This document shows positions 33,626 through 41,313 of a stretch of 64,000 bases of DNA, piece by piece. Under the pieces are notes generated by a model, which saw only the letters and a program-made list of their open reading frames with translations, searched no databases and was not told the origin of the DNA. The position numbers were made by a program, and so were the translations under genes. The stretch comes from Chryseobacterium sp. Leaf405 (GTDB lineage: Bacteria; Bacteroidota; Bacteroidia; Flavobacteriales; Weeksellaceae): positions 680,843 to 744,842 of the forward strand of contig NZ_LMQN01000012.1 of NCBI RefSeq assembly GCF_001425355.1. The letters are read 5' to 3'. Each line of letters opens with the position of its first letter. The first letter of the stretch is position 1.

Positions 33626-34795
33626 ATGAACACAGAAAATATACAGATTCAGATAAAGACTTTCTTTGGCCTTGAGCAGATTTTGGCGGAAGAAATCAAA
33701 AAATTAGGCGGGAAAAATGTCGAAGTTAAAAACCGTGCGGTAAATTGTGAAGGCGATTTGGGTTTTTTGTATAAAATTAATTATTCTGCAAGAACAGCTT
33801 TAAAAATTTTAGTTCCGATTCAGGAGTTTAAAGCTTTTAATCAGCATCAGTTTTACGATAAGCTTTTTAAAATGGAATGGGAGCAGTTTATGGACGTAGA
33901 TCAGTCGTTTGCGATTGATGCTACGGTAAATTCTGACACATTCAAACATTCTCAGTACGTAACCTTGAAAATGAAAGATGCTATTGTAGATTATTTTCAG
34001 GATAAATTTAAAAGACGTCCTAATGTAGAGCCTAAATATCCGGATATTAAATTTCACCTTCATATCGACAGAGAATTGGTGACTATTTCTTTAGATTCTT
34101 CAGGGGACGCTTTATTTAAGAGAGGATATAGAAAAGAGCAGGGTGAAGCGCCTATTAATGAAGTATTGGCAAGTGGAATGCTGCAGCTGGCAGGTTGGGA
34201 CGGAAAAGGGAATTTCCTTGATCCGATGTGTGGTTCGGGAACGCTTTTAATTGAAGCGGCTATGATTGCATTGGATCTTCCGGCACAGATTTTCAGAAGA
34301 GGATTTGCTTTCCAGAACTGGAAAAATTATGATGCCGATTTATTTGCGAAAATTAAAGAATTCAGAATCAATCGTGTAAGAGAATTTACCGGAAAAATTG
34401 TAGGTTACGACATCAGTGGTAAAATGCTGAATGCTGCAAAGATAAACGTAGAAGCAGCTGAAATGGAAGATGTAATAGAAGTGGTAAGACAGGATTTCTT
34501 TGAATCTAAAAAGGAACTTTTTCCATTATTAATGGTTTTCAACCCGCCTTACGACGAGAGAATTTCTATTAATGATGATGATTTTTACAAAAAAATAGGA
34601 GATACGTTTAAAACGCACTATCCGAACACGCTTGCATGGCTGATTTCATCTGATCTGGAAGCCGTGAAAAAAATCGGGCTTCGACCGTCAAGAAAGATCA
34701 AACTTTTCAATGGGAAACTCGAAACAAGATTTTTGCAGTATGAAATGTATGAGGGAACAAAGAAAGTACACAAATTAGAAAATAAAGAAGAATAA
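33626..34795 (+). CDS. THUMP-domain RNA methyltransferase (389 aa)
   Basis: A 23S rRNA methyltransferase of the RlmL/YpsC-like family (COG0116), which makes N2-methylguanosine. The N-terminal THUMP domain (about 45-155) follows a ferredoxin-like stretch (FFGLEQILAEEIKKLGGKN). The Rossmann domain has DPMCGSGTLLIEAAMIALD as motif I and the amino-methyltransferase motif NPPYDERI. It equals only the N-terminal half of E. coli RlmKL, as in most bacteria. It is a single gene; the next small gene starts 53 bp after its stop. Confidence 0.92.
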   Translation: MNTENIQIQIKTFFGLEQILAEEIKKLGGKNVEVKNRAVNCEGDLGFLYKINYSARTALKILVPIQEFKAFNQHQFYDKLFKMEWEQFMDVDQSFAIDATVNSDTFKHSQYVTLKMKDAIVDYFQDKFKRRPNVEPKYPDIKFHLHIDRELVTISLDSSGDALFKRGYRKEQGEAPINEVLASGMLQLAGWDGKGNFLDPMCGSGTLLIEAAMIALDLPAQIFRRGFAFQNWKNYDADLFAKIKEFRINRVREFTGKIVGYDISGKMLNAAKINVEAAEMEDVIEVVRQDFFESKKELFPLLMVFNPPYDERISINDDDFYKKIGDTFKTHYPNTLAWLISSDLEAVKKIGLRPSRKIKLFNGKLETRFLQYEMYEGTKKVHKLENKEE

Positions 34796-34848
34796 AATAT
34801 GCCTTTGATTTTCCTGACGTTTTAGGTTTTCTGGCAGATTTACTAAGC

Positions 34849-35196
34849 GTGGATTTATCTTTTAAATCTTCGACAATCTCTACAGAGAATAAGAAAACAT
34901 ACAAAAAGTCAAAATATATTACAGAATTATCAAGTGGAAGCTTTCTTGCGATTGCTTCCATTCTTTGTTTTATTGTATTTAAAAGTCCTTTGCCAGAGGG
35001 AAATCACACACAGACTTTAATTATTTGTAGTTTCATTGGTCTGGTTATTTCTTTTGTAGTATTTGTTATACTATATCATCTTAGACTTTTTTATTTTAAA
35101 AGTCTTTTTAAATTGTTTTTATTTAGCTTTTCTTTAATTTTGCTTTCTGTTTCAACAATTTTTTATATTTATTTCAAATCGGGAATTTTCTTATAA
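34849..35196 (+). CDS. Small membrane protein, start uncertain (115 aa from GTG)
   Basis: Three hydrophobic helices: SSGSFLAIASILCFIVF, TLIICSFIGLVISFVVFVIL and LFLFSFSLILLSVSTIFYIYF. No family recognised. Only a GTG start (34849) is available. The frame is open upstream to 34786 and reads AFDFPDVLGFLADLLSV, a plausible coding continuation with no start. One extra G after 34801 would create ATG GCC at its head. The natural start may thus have been lost by a single-base deletion, or the protein starts at GTG. The last gene before the convergent araC-type gene. Confidence 0.5.
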   Translation: MDLSFKSSTISTENKKTYKKSKYITELSSGSFLAIASILCFIVFKSPLPEGNHTQTLIICSFIGLVISFVVFVILYHLRLFYFKSLFKLFLFSFSLILLSVSTIFYIYFKSGIFL

Positions 35197-35228
35197 AAAC
35201 AGAAGCTTAAAGTGATTTCTGAAATATT

Positions 35229-36035
35229 TTACCTCACCAATGACGGCGCAAAACCATACTGTTTTTTAAAAGCATATGAAAAATGCGAAAGATCTTCAAA
35301 ACCGACTTCCATAAAAACGTCAGAAGGTTTTTTATTCTTTTCCGTTAAATGATAAAATGCCAGTTCCAGCCTTTTTTGGGTAAGCCAACGTTGGGGCGTT
35401 GTCTGAAAAATTTTCCGGAAATCTCTATTAAAAGTTGATAAACTTCTTCCTGTTAAATATCCGAATCGTTCAAGAGACATATTAAACATATAATTTTTTT
35501 CCATAAAACTGACTATATCTATTTTTCCGGGTTCATCAAAATCGGCGAGAACTGAATCTATATTTTTATTAATTTCCCTTAAAATACTTATGGCTTCTGT
35601 AATTTTTAATGCTGCAATATTTTCCGGGAAAGAGTCTTTCAAATCGAAATAAGGAATTAACGAAGCAAGACAGCTTTCCAGTAAAGGATGTTTTTCAAAA
35701 CTGTGAATTTTTATCTCATCACGAATATTTTTCTCCGGAGTTTCAATATTTGAATAAAATTCTTTCAAACGTTCTTTCGTTAAATGCATCACAACGGCTT
35801 TATGCGGAAGTCCGTCTTTTGGATAATTAATGATTGTCGCCAAATGATTTCTGGGAATCAGAAAAATATCTCCTGCTTTAAAAATATAAGATTTGTCAGC
35901 CTGAATAATCTTTGTTTCTCCCGAAATAAACCAAACCAACATGTGAAATTCGAAAACAGTTTCCGTTTTGAATAATTTATCATCATACGTTGAAAGCTTT
36001 ATGTCGGGAGTAATATATTTAATATGAAAATCCAT
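35229..36035 (-). CDS. AraC family transcriptional regulator (268 aa)
   Basis: A DNA-binding regulator. The N-terminal ~120 residues are a cupin-like sensing domain (FEFHMLVWFISGETKIIQ, GDIFLIPRNHLATI). The C-terminal ~100 residues carry two helix-turn-helix motifs: SLERFGYLTGRSLSTFNRDF, then the signature KPSDVFMEVGFEDLSHFSYAFKKQYG. It follows the SDR gene by 38 bp on the same strand, so it probably regulates that gene and itself. The effector is unknown; the cupin pocket would bind a small molecule. Confidence 0.9.
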   Translation of the reverse strand: MDFHIKYITPDIKLSTYDDKLFKTETVFEFHMLVWFISGETKIIQADKSYIFKAGDIFLIPRNHLATIINYPKDGLPHKAVVMHLTKERLKEFYSNIETPEKNIRDEIKIHSFEKHPLLESCLASLIPYFDLKDSFPENIAALKITEAISILREINKNIDSVLADFDEPGKIDIVSFMEKNYMFNMSLERFGYLTGRSLSTFNRDFRKIFQTTPQRWLTQKRLELAFYHLTEKNKKPSDVFMEVGFEDLSHFSYAFKKQYGFAPSLVR

Positions 36036-36073
36036 GGTAAGTTATTTTCAAGGATAAATGTAAGGAAAACAAA

Positions 36074-37081
36074 TTATTCCACATTGAATTTTAAACCCAG
36101 CATTTTTTCACTTACTTTCCATAGAAGCTCTGCTTTGTCAGAATCGATAGAATAGGGTTGAACACCTCTGATGGTCGATGGTTCATCGTATCTGTGCTCA
36201 ATCTGTCCGTGATCGATTTCTGCAATATCACAATTTTCACAATAAACACCTCCGATATTATTTAAAAGCCGACTTGTAGCGCACCAAATCGTTGTCGCAG
36301 CACCTTGTGGAATGGTTTTTAGTTTTGCTTCTACTTCAGGTTTTATTTTTCCGTTTTCATCGTGAGTTCCCATCTGAATGTACAAATCAATCGGTTCTTC
36401 TCTTCCTAAATCAGTTCCGTACACCGAACCCGGATGCAGAGAATAAGCCCTCACATTGAATTTTTTCGCCTTTTCATCTAAAGCAACTGCAAAAAGATTA
36501 CTTGCCGTTTTCGACTGTCCGTAACCCAGTAAAGTCTCATATTCTCGATGTGTAAAATTTGGATCATCAAAATTAAAAGGTGACATTTGATGTCCATAAG
36601 ATGACACATTAATAACCCTCGCTCCGTCGGCTTTTTTCAATGCTTTCCATAATTTTGCGGTCAAATGAAACTGACCCAGATAATTGGTTGCCAACTGAGA
36701 TTCAATTCCTCGATCGTCTCTTCTCAAAGGAACCCACATAATGCCTGCATTGTTAATTAATAAGTCTAATTTTCTGCCCGAAGAAATGAACTTTTCTGCA
36801 AAAGAATCGATCGATTTAGCATCCATTAAATCCAGTTTTTCGATTTCTATATTGTGAATTCCTTCAAGATTTTTCTTCGCTTTCTCAAGATCTCTTGCAG
36901 GTATAATCACAGTGGCTCCTGCTGAAGTCAAAGTTTTTGTAGTTTCTAAACCTATGCCTGCGTAACCACCTGTTATAATAGCAATTTTATCTGAAAGATC
37001 AATTCCTTTAATGACATCCTGTGCTGTAGATTGAGCATTAAATTCTGTGTTAATTGGCTGTTGTAAATTATTAAGTCTCAT
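36074..37081 (-). CDS. SDR family NAD(P)-dependent oxidoreductase (335 aa)
   Basis: A short-chain dehydrogenase, longer than classical members and similar to retinol dehydrogenase-like SDRs. The cofactor motif is TGGYAGIG near residue 40. NNAGI (LLINNAGIMWV) is present. The catalytic residues are Ser in INVSSYGHQ and YGQSK (Tyr near 183). PGSVYGTDLGRE follows. It has no signal peptide. It lies just upstream of the AraC regulator on the same strand, so they form an operon, and the regulator probably responds to the SDR substrate. Confidence 0.88.
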   Translation of the reverse strand: MRLNNLQQPINTEFNAQSTAQDVIKGIDLSDKIAIITGGYAGIGLETTKTLTSAGATVIIPARDLEKAKKNLEGIHNIEIEKLDLMDAKSIDSFAEKFISSGRKLDLLINNAGIMWVPLRRDDRGIESQLATNYLGQFHLTAKLWKALKKADGARVINVSSYGHQMSPFNFDDPNFTHREYETLLGYGQSKTASNLFAVALDEKAKKFNVRAYSLHPGSVYGTDLGREEPIDLYIQMGTHDENGKIKPEVEAKLKTIPQGAATTIWCATSRLLNNIGGVYCENCDIAEIDHGQIEHRYDEPSTIRGVQPYSIDSDKAELLWKVSEKMLGLKFNVE

Positions 37082-37230
37082 TTTTAAATTGTTTTAAAAT
37101 TTCTTGAGACAAAGTTATGATGAGGATGAATTTTTGATTTTGTTTAAAATGTCAATTTACTTTGTTTAAAATTTCATCTGCATAAAATTAAAGTTTAGGC
37201 AACCTCAAGTTATAAATTATCACAAATGCT

Positions 37231-38280
37231 TTGCGCATTCATCCGTTAATAAGTAATTTTGAAAAATTTTCAGATTTGAAACCTACCATTTCCATTATTG
37301 TTGCTATTTTTAATCGAAAAGACGAGCTTTTTGAACTCTTAAATTCTCTTACGGCACAGACTGATAAAGAATTTGAAATCATTATTGTGGATGATGGTTC
37401 CCTAATTGATCTTAAACCTACCATAGCCAAATTTGAAGAGTTTTTACAGATTAAATATTTCAAAAAAGATAATTCAGGTCCTGGTTTATCAAGAAATTAC
37501 GGAGCAAGAAGAGCCGAAAATGAATGGCTTGTCTTTGTAGACAGCGACGTGATTGTAGAAAAAGATTATATCGAAAATATCAAAAACAGCATCGTAGAAA
37601 TTCCATGTGATGCTTTTGGTGGAGCAGATAAAGCGCATAAGGGTTTTAATCTGATGCAAAAGGCAATTTCTTATTCCATGACTTCTGTTTTTACAACAGG
37701 AGGAATTCGGGGAAATAAAAACGCGGTTTCTAAATTTCAACCCAGAAGTTTCAATATGGGAGTGAAAAAAGCAGTTTTTGAAAAAGTGGGTGGTTTTTCA
37801 GAGATGAGAATAGGAGAGGATCCGGATTTATCAATGACGCTTTGGGAAAATGGTTTTACAACAGCTTTTTTTGATACCATTGCAGTGTATCACAAACGTA
37901 GAGTTGATCTTGGTAAATTTTCAAAACAAGTATATCAGTTTGGCTGTGCAAGACCGATTCTTAACCAAAGACATCCGAATTATGTAAAAATTTCGTTTGC
38001 TTTCCCTACTTTATTCATGTTGGGTTATATTCTCGGATTTTTAGAGTATTTTATTTTAGGAAGAGGAATTATTTTAGCATTCTACGGGTTGTATACTTTT
38101 ATGGTTTTATTCCATGCGTTAATTGTTACTAAAAATATCAGCATTGCCGGAATGGCGGTTATTTCAACTTACATCCAAATGTTTTCTTACGGATATGGCT
38201 TTTTGAAATCGTGGATTTTGTTAAACATTTTCAGAATGAAACCTGAGGATGCTTTCCCGAAACATTTTCATAAAAATTAG
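37231..38280 (+). CDS. Family 2 glycosyltransferase with C-terminal membrane helices (349 aa)
   Basis: A GT-A fold glycosyltransferase. TISIIVAIFNRKDELFELL and EIIIVDDGS form the nucleotide-sugar site. The metal-binding DxD reads FVDSDV near residue 105. The acceptor region includes FNMGVKKAVFEKVGGF and GEDPDLSMTLWE (the ED motif). Three transmembrane helices end the protein, so it is attached to the inner membrane and may act in surface polysaccharide or glycolipid synthesis. No ATG exists before the conserved strand; TTG 37231 is the likely start. Monocistronic, ending in a bidirectional terminator. Confidence 0.87.
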   Translation: MRIHPLISNFEKFSDLKPTISIIVAIFNRKDELFELLNSLTAQTDKEFEIIIVDDGSLIDLKPTIAKFEEFLQIKYFKKDNSGPGLSRNYGARRAENEWLVFVDSDVIVEKDYIENIKNSIVEIPCDAFGGADKAHKGFNLMQKAISYSMTSVFTTGGIRGNKNAVSKFQPRSFNMGVKKAVFEKVGGFSEMRIGEDPDLSMTLWENGFTTAFFDTIAVYHKRRVDLGKFSKQVYQFGCARPILNQRHPNYVKISFAFPTLFMLGYILGFLEYFILGRGIILAFYGLYTFMVLFHALIVTKNISIAGMAVISTYIQMFSYGYGFLKSWILLNIFRMKPEDAFPKHFHKN

Positions 38281-38302
38281 TTTTAAAGTTAAATTAAATA
38301 AT

Positions 38303-38330
38303 AAAAGCTGTCGAATTTCGGCAGCTTTTA
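38303..38330. terminator. Bidirectional terminator between glycosyltransferase and PLP-lyase genes
   Basis: AAAAGCTG (38303-38310) pairs with CAGCTTTT (38322-38329), with an inner CGAA/TTCG stem. A and T runs on both sides suit both convergent genes. Confidence 0.82.
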
Positions 38331-38339
38331 TAACAATAA

Positions 38340-39566
38340 TTAGAATATAGAAAGGGTTTCATGGCTGAGGATGCCTGTTTTTAGCATGCATTCCCTCATC
38401 TTTTCATAAGTTCGTTGGATGTCGTGATCCAATCCTATGGAGAATCTGATCAGTCCATCGGAAATTCCCATCGCTTCTCGCTCGTCTTCCGGTATTTCAG
38501 AAGAAGTTGAGCTTCCTGAGCAAGAGAATAATGTTTTGTAAAAGCCTAAACTTACCGCGAGATAGCCCAAGTTTTCCTGTTGCAGCATTTCCATTAGTTC
38601 GTTTGCTTTCTCCGTAGTTCCGGCGTCCAGCGTTAATAATCCGCCGAATCCGTATTCTTCATGCATCATCGTTTTCATTAATTCATAGTTTTTGTGGGAT
38701 GGTAATCCGGGATAAGAAACTTTTAATCCGTCTTTTTCAAATCTTTCAGCTAAAAATAGAGCGTTGTGGCTGTGTTGTTTCATTCTGATATGAAGTGTTC
38801 TCAGGTTTTTAAGGATACTTGCCGAACGAAAACTGTCCATCGTCGGTCCCAATAACATACACGCTCCGTTGTTTACATTTTTAGTATCATTAATAAATTC
38901 CTGAGTTCCACAATAAACGCCGCCAACCGTATCGCTGCTTCCGTTGATAAATTTAGTTAAAGAATGAATCACAATATCTGCTCCCAACAAAGTCGGAGAA
39001 ATAGAAAGCGGTGAGAAAGTATTATCAACAATCAGTTTTAAGTTGTGTTTTTTACAGATTTCAGATAACTTTCTCAGGTCCGCTACCTCTAAAAGCGGAT
39101 TGCTCACACTTTCACAATATATAATTTTAGTGTTTTCGTTGATAGCATTTTCGATAGATTCAAAATTATTAATACCTACGAAAGTTGTTTCAATCTGAAA
39201 TGGCGGAAGAAAATTTTTCATAAAAGCGTACGTTCCACCGTAAATTGTTCTGCTGGAAATGATGTGATCTCCACTTTTACAGATTTGCATCAAAACAGAG
39301 GTAATCGCACCCATTCCGGAAGCGGTAACGTTTGCTGTCTCTGTATTTTCCATTTTTGCCAACGCCTGTGAAAGATACAGATTCATCGGCGAAGAATGTC
39401 GTGAATATAAATAGCATCCGTCTGCATTGCCTTCAAATGTATCGAACATCGTCTTTGCAGAAAGAAAAGTATAGGTTGAACTGTCTGAAATGGATGGATT
39501 TACTCCGCCAAATTCGCCAAAATACTGTAAATCCTGGATTTCATTTGCCGCATTAAAGTCTTTCAT
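38340..39566 (-). CDS. Cys/Met metabolism PLP-dependent enzyme (408 aa)
   Basis: A fold-type I PLP enzyme of the cystathionine gamma-synthase / methionine gamma-lyase family. The PLP lysine is in HSLTKFINGSSD (Lys near 204). IIYCESVSNPLLEVADL and LKLIVDNTFS surround the cofactor. The usual YSRxxNPT motif reads YSRHSSPM, and the position that is Cys in true methionine gamma-lyase is Gly (IYGGTY), so it may act as a cystathionine or other thiol lyase. It is divergent from the Lrp/AsnC gene (39722), a pairing known for MdeR and methionine gamma-lyase. The regulator probably controls it. Confidence 0.87.
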   Translation of the reverse strand: MKDFNAANEIQDLQYFGEFGGVNPSISDSSTYTFLSAKTMFDTFEGNADGCYLYSRHSSPMNLYLSQALAKMENTETANVTASGMGAITSVLMQICKSGDHIISSRTIYGGTYAFMKNFLPPFQIETTFVGINNFESIENAINENTKIIYCESVSNPLLEVADLRKLSEICKKHNLKLIVDNTFSPLSISPTLLGADIVIHSLTKFINGSSDTVGGVYCGTQEFINDTKNVNNGACMLLGPTMDSFRSASILKNLRTLHIRMKQHSHNALFLAERFEKDGLKVSYPGLPSHKNYELMKTMMHEEYGFGGLLTLDAGTTEKANELMEMLQQENLGYLAVSLGFYKTLFSCSGSSTSSEIPEDEREAMGISDGLIRFSIGLDHDIQRTYEKMRECMLKTGILSHETLSIF

Positions 39567-39682
39567 ATATACTTAGATTTTTCTGTTATAAATATGAATA
39601 ACTTAAATAATTATTACAATGTAATTTTGAATATTTAGAATATAAATCTGTATAAATTCAATTTAATAGAAAATAAGTTTGT

Positions 39683-39690
39683 TATATTTG
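39683..39690 (+). promoter_or_regulatory. Candidate -7 element of the Lrp/AsnC gene
   Basis: TATATTTG matches TAnnTTTG exactly and lies 31 nt upstream of the ATG at 39722 in the divergent region shared with the PLP enzyme. Confidence 0.42.
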
Positions 39691-39721
39691 ATTACTGTAA
39701 ACTTTTAACAAAAATTTATCT

Positions 39722-40180
39722 ATGAGCTTTGATGAAATTGATAAAAAACTGCTCTTGTTTTTGCAGGAAGACTCCAAGCAAACCACCAAAGAATTGTCTT
39801 ACAAGCTTGGATTATCAGTTACCGCTGTTTATGAACGTATCAGAAAATTAGAAAATACGGGTGTAATTTCAAAATATGTTGCAATTCTCGATCGAAATAA
39901 AATCGATAAAAATTTTATTGTTTTGTGTCATGTAAAACTGACGCAGCATAAAAAAGAATATGTGCTTCAGTTTGAAAAAGAAGTAATGAATTTACAGGAA
40001 GTTACTGAATGTTTTCATGTAAGCGGCGATTACGATTATATTTTAAAAATCGGAGTAAAAGACATGGAAGATTACCGGAATTTTATGCTGTCAAAACTCA
40101 CAACTTTACAGCATATTGCAAGTACTCACAGTTCTTTTATGATCTCTGAGGTGAAAAATACAACGGCAATTGTTCTTTAA
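39722..40180 (+). CDS. Lrp/AsnC family transcriptional regulator (152 aa)
   Basis: A feast/famine regulator. The N-terminal helix-turn-helix reads FDEIDKKLLLFLQEDSKQTT and KELSYKLGLSVTAVYERIRK. The C-terminal RAM/effector domain (about 65-150) has VTECFHVSGDYDYILKIGVK, with the usual GDYD motif that binds amino acids. Length and architecture are typical. It is divergent from the PLP enzyme with 155 bp between, and probably regulates that gene in response to an amino acid such as methionine. It ends 3 bp before the convergent bestrophin stop. Confidence 0.93.
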   Translation: MSFDEIDKKLLLFLQEDSKQTTKELSYKLGLSVTAVYERIRKLENTGVISKYVAILDRNKIDKNFIVLCHVKLTQHKKEYVLQFEKEVMNLQEVTECFHVSGDYDYILKIGVKDMEDYRNFMLSKLTTLQHIASTHSSFMISEVKNTTAIVL

Positions 40181-40183
40181 ATT

Positions 40184-41215
40184 TTAAACCAAAACTCCGT
40201 TTTTAGAAGCAATAGGATCAGGTAAATCAGTTTCTCCTGCTATTTGTAAAAGATCAATTTCAATCGTTCTGCAAATGGAAAGCATTGGAATATCAAACAT
40301 CAATCCTTCGAAAGGGTTTTCAGAATAATCTCCAACCAGTTCCATGATAATATAAATCCATCCAATTGTGATACAAAATGGAATAGAAGCCCAAATTCCC
40401 CAATCACCCAACTTAGCAAATTCACTAACCAATCCTAATGGAAGCAGCATGATGAAAATTATGTTGAATACAAAAGCTGTACTGGCAAACTGTCTCGGCA
40501 AAGGAAATTTCTTGATTCTTTCGGCTTGTCCCTGTAACGTGTAAAATTCATTAAGGCAATCCTGTAACTGTTTTTGATTAAAATCTGAAATAATATTCAT
40601 GTTTTTTAGTTCATTAACATCTTTCGCCTGTTGGGAAATCAAATACGTTGCAAAATTTTTATAATGAGACTGAAGCTCTGCTTCTTCTTCCGATAAATAT
40701 TTGTTGAGGAAAATAGGAGTTCTTCCATAATCCGGAAATCCTGCTTTTATCAGTCGGTTACGCTTATGATCTATATTTTTAAACTGATCTTCTTCCACTT
40801 TAATATGTTCCCATTCTGTAGGAATCAGAAGTTGCTCACGCAACTGATACAGCCATGCAATATGGCGGCAAACTATTCTTCTTCTGCGATTTTCGAGATC
40901 AAATTTTCCCATCTCTTCAGTACCGGTATCGAATGCATAGACCATTGAGGCAAACGAACGGCTGGAATTTACAATTCCGCCCCAGATTTTTCTTGCTTCC
41001 CAAAGTCGATCGTATGCCTGATTATTTTTGAAACCAACTAAAAAAGCTTCTGCTGTACCAATTAATGCCACAGGAACCCAAGGAATGATCATCCAGTCCC
41101 AATGAAAAACGTGAAAAAGTACCGCAATCAAAGTACACCAAATAGAAATCAGGATGACATGAAATCCTGATAAATTAAGAACCTGTTTGTAATTGACGTA
41201 TTTTGTTGTGATCAT
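40184..41215 (-). CDS. Bestrophin family (UPF0187) ion channel protein (343 aa)
   Basis: A membrane protein of the bacterial bestrophin family, which forms pentameric anion or cation channels. Two N-terminal transmembrane helices are seen: LSGFHVILISIWCTLIAVLF and IIPWVPVALIGTAEAFLVGF. The family motif GFKNNQAYDRLWEARKIWGG follows. A central helical region (about 130-220) leads to two more helices (FVFNIIFIMLLPLGLV, IPFCITIGWIYIIMELVGDY) and the closing motif ENPFEGLMFDIPM. Single gene, ending directly against the Lrp gene. Confidence 0.9.
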   Translation of the reverse strand: MITTKYVNYKQVLNLSGFHVILISIWCTLIAVLFHVFHWDWMIIPWVPVALIGTAEAFLVGFKNNQAYDRLWEARKIWGGIVNSSRSFASMVYAFDTGTEEMGKFDLENRRRRIVCRHIAWLYQLREQLLIPTEWEHIKVEEDQFKNIDHKRNRLIKAGFPDYGRTPIFLNKYLSEEEAELQSHYKNFATYLISQQAKDVNELKNMNIISDFNQKQLQDCLNEFYTLQGQAERIKKFPLPRQFASTAFVFNIIFIMLLPLGLVSEFAKLGDWGIWASIPFCITIGWIYIIMELVGDYSENPFEGLMFDIPMLSICRTIEIDLLQIAGETDLPDPIASKNGVLV

Positions 41216-41264
41216 AAGATTGTAACTCTTTTCTAAATTTTATTCAAAGTAACAAAAAGTGTAC

Positions 41265-41292
41265 AAAAAAACCTCTAAAATTTTTTAGAGGT
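41265..41292 (-). terminator. Terminator of the E1 dehydrogenase gene
   Basis: ACCTCTAAAA (41271-41280) pairs with TTTTAGAGGT (41283-41292). On the minus strand seven T follow. Confidence 0.82.
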
Positions 41293-41313
41293 CACATTTA
41301 TATTTTATATGAA

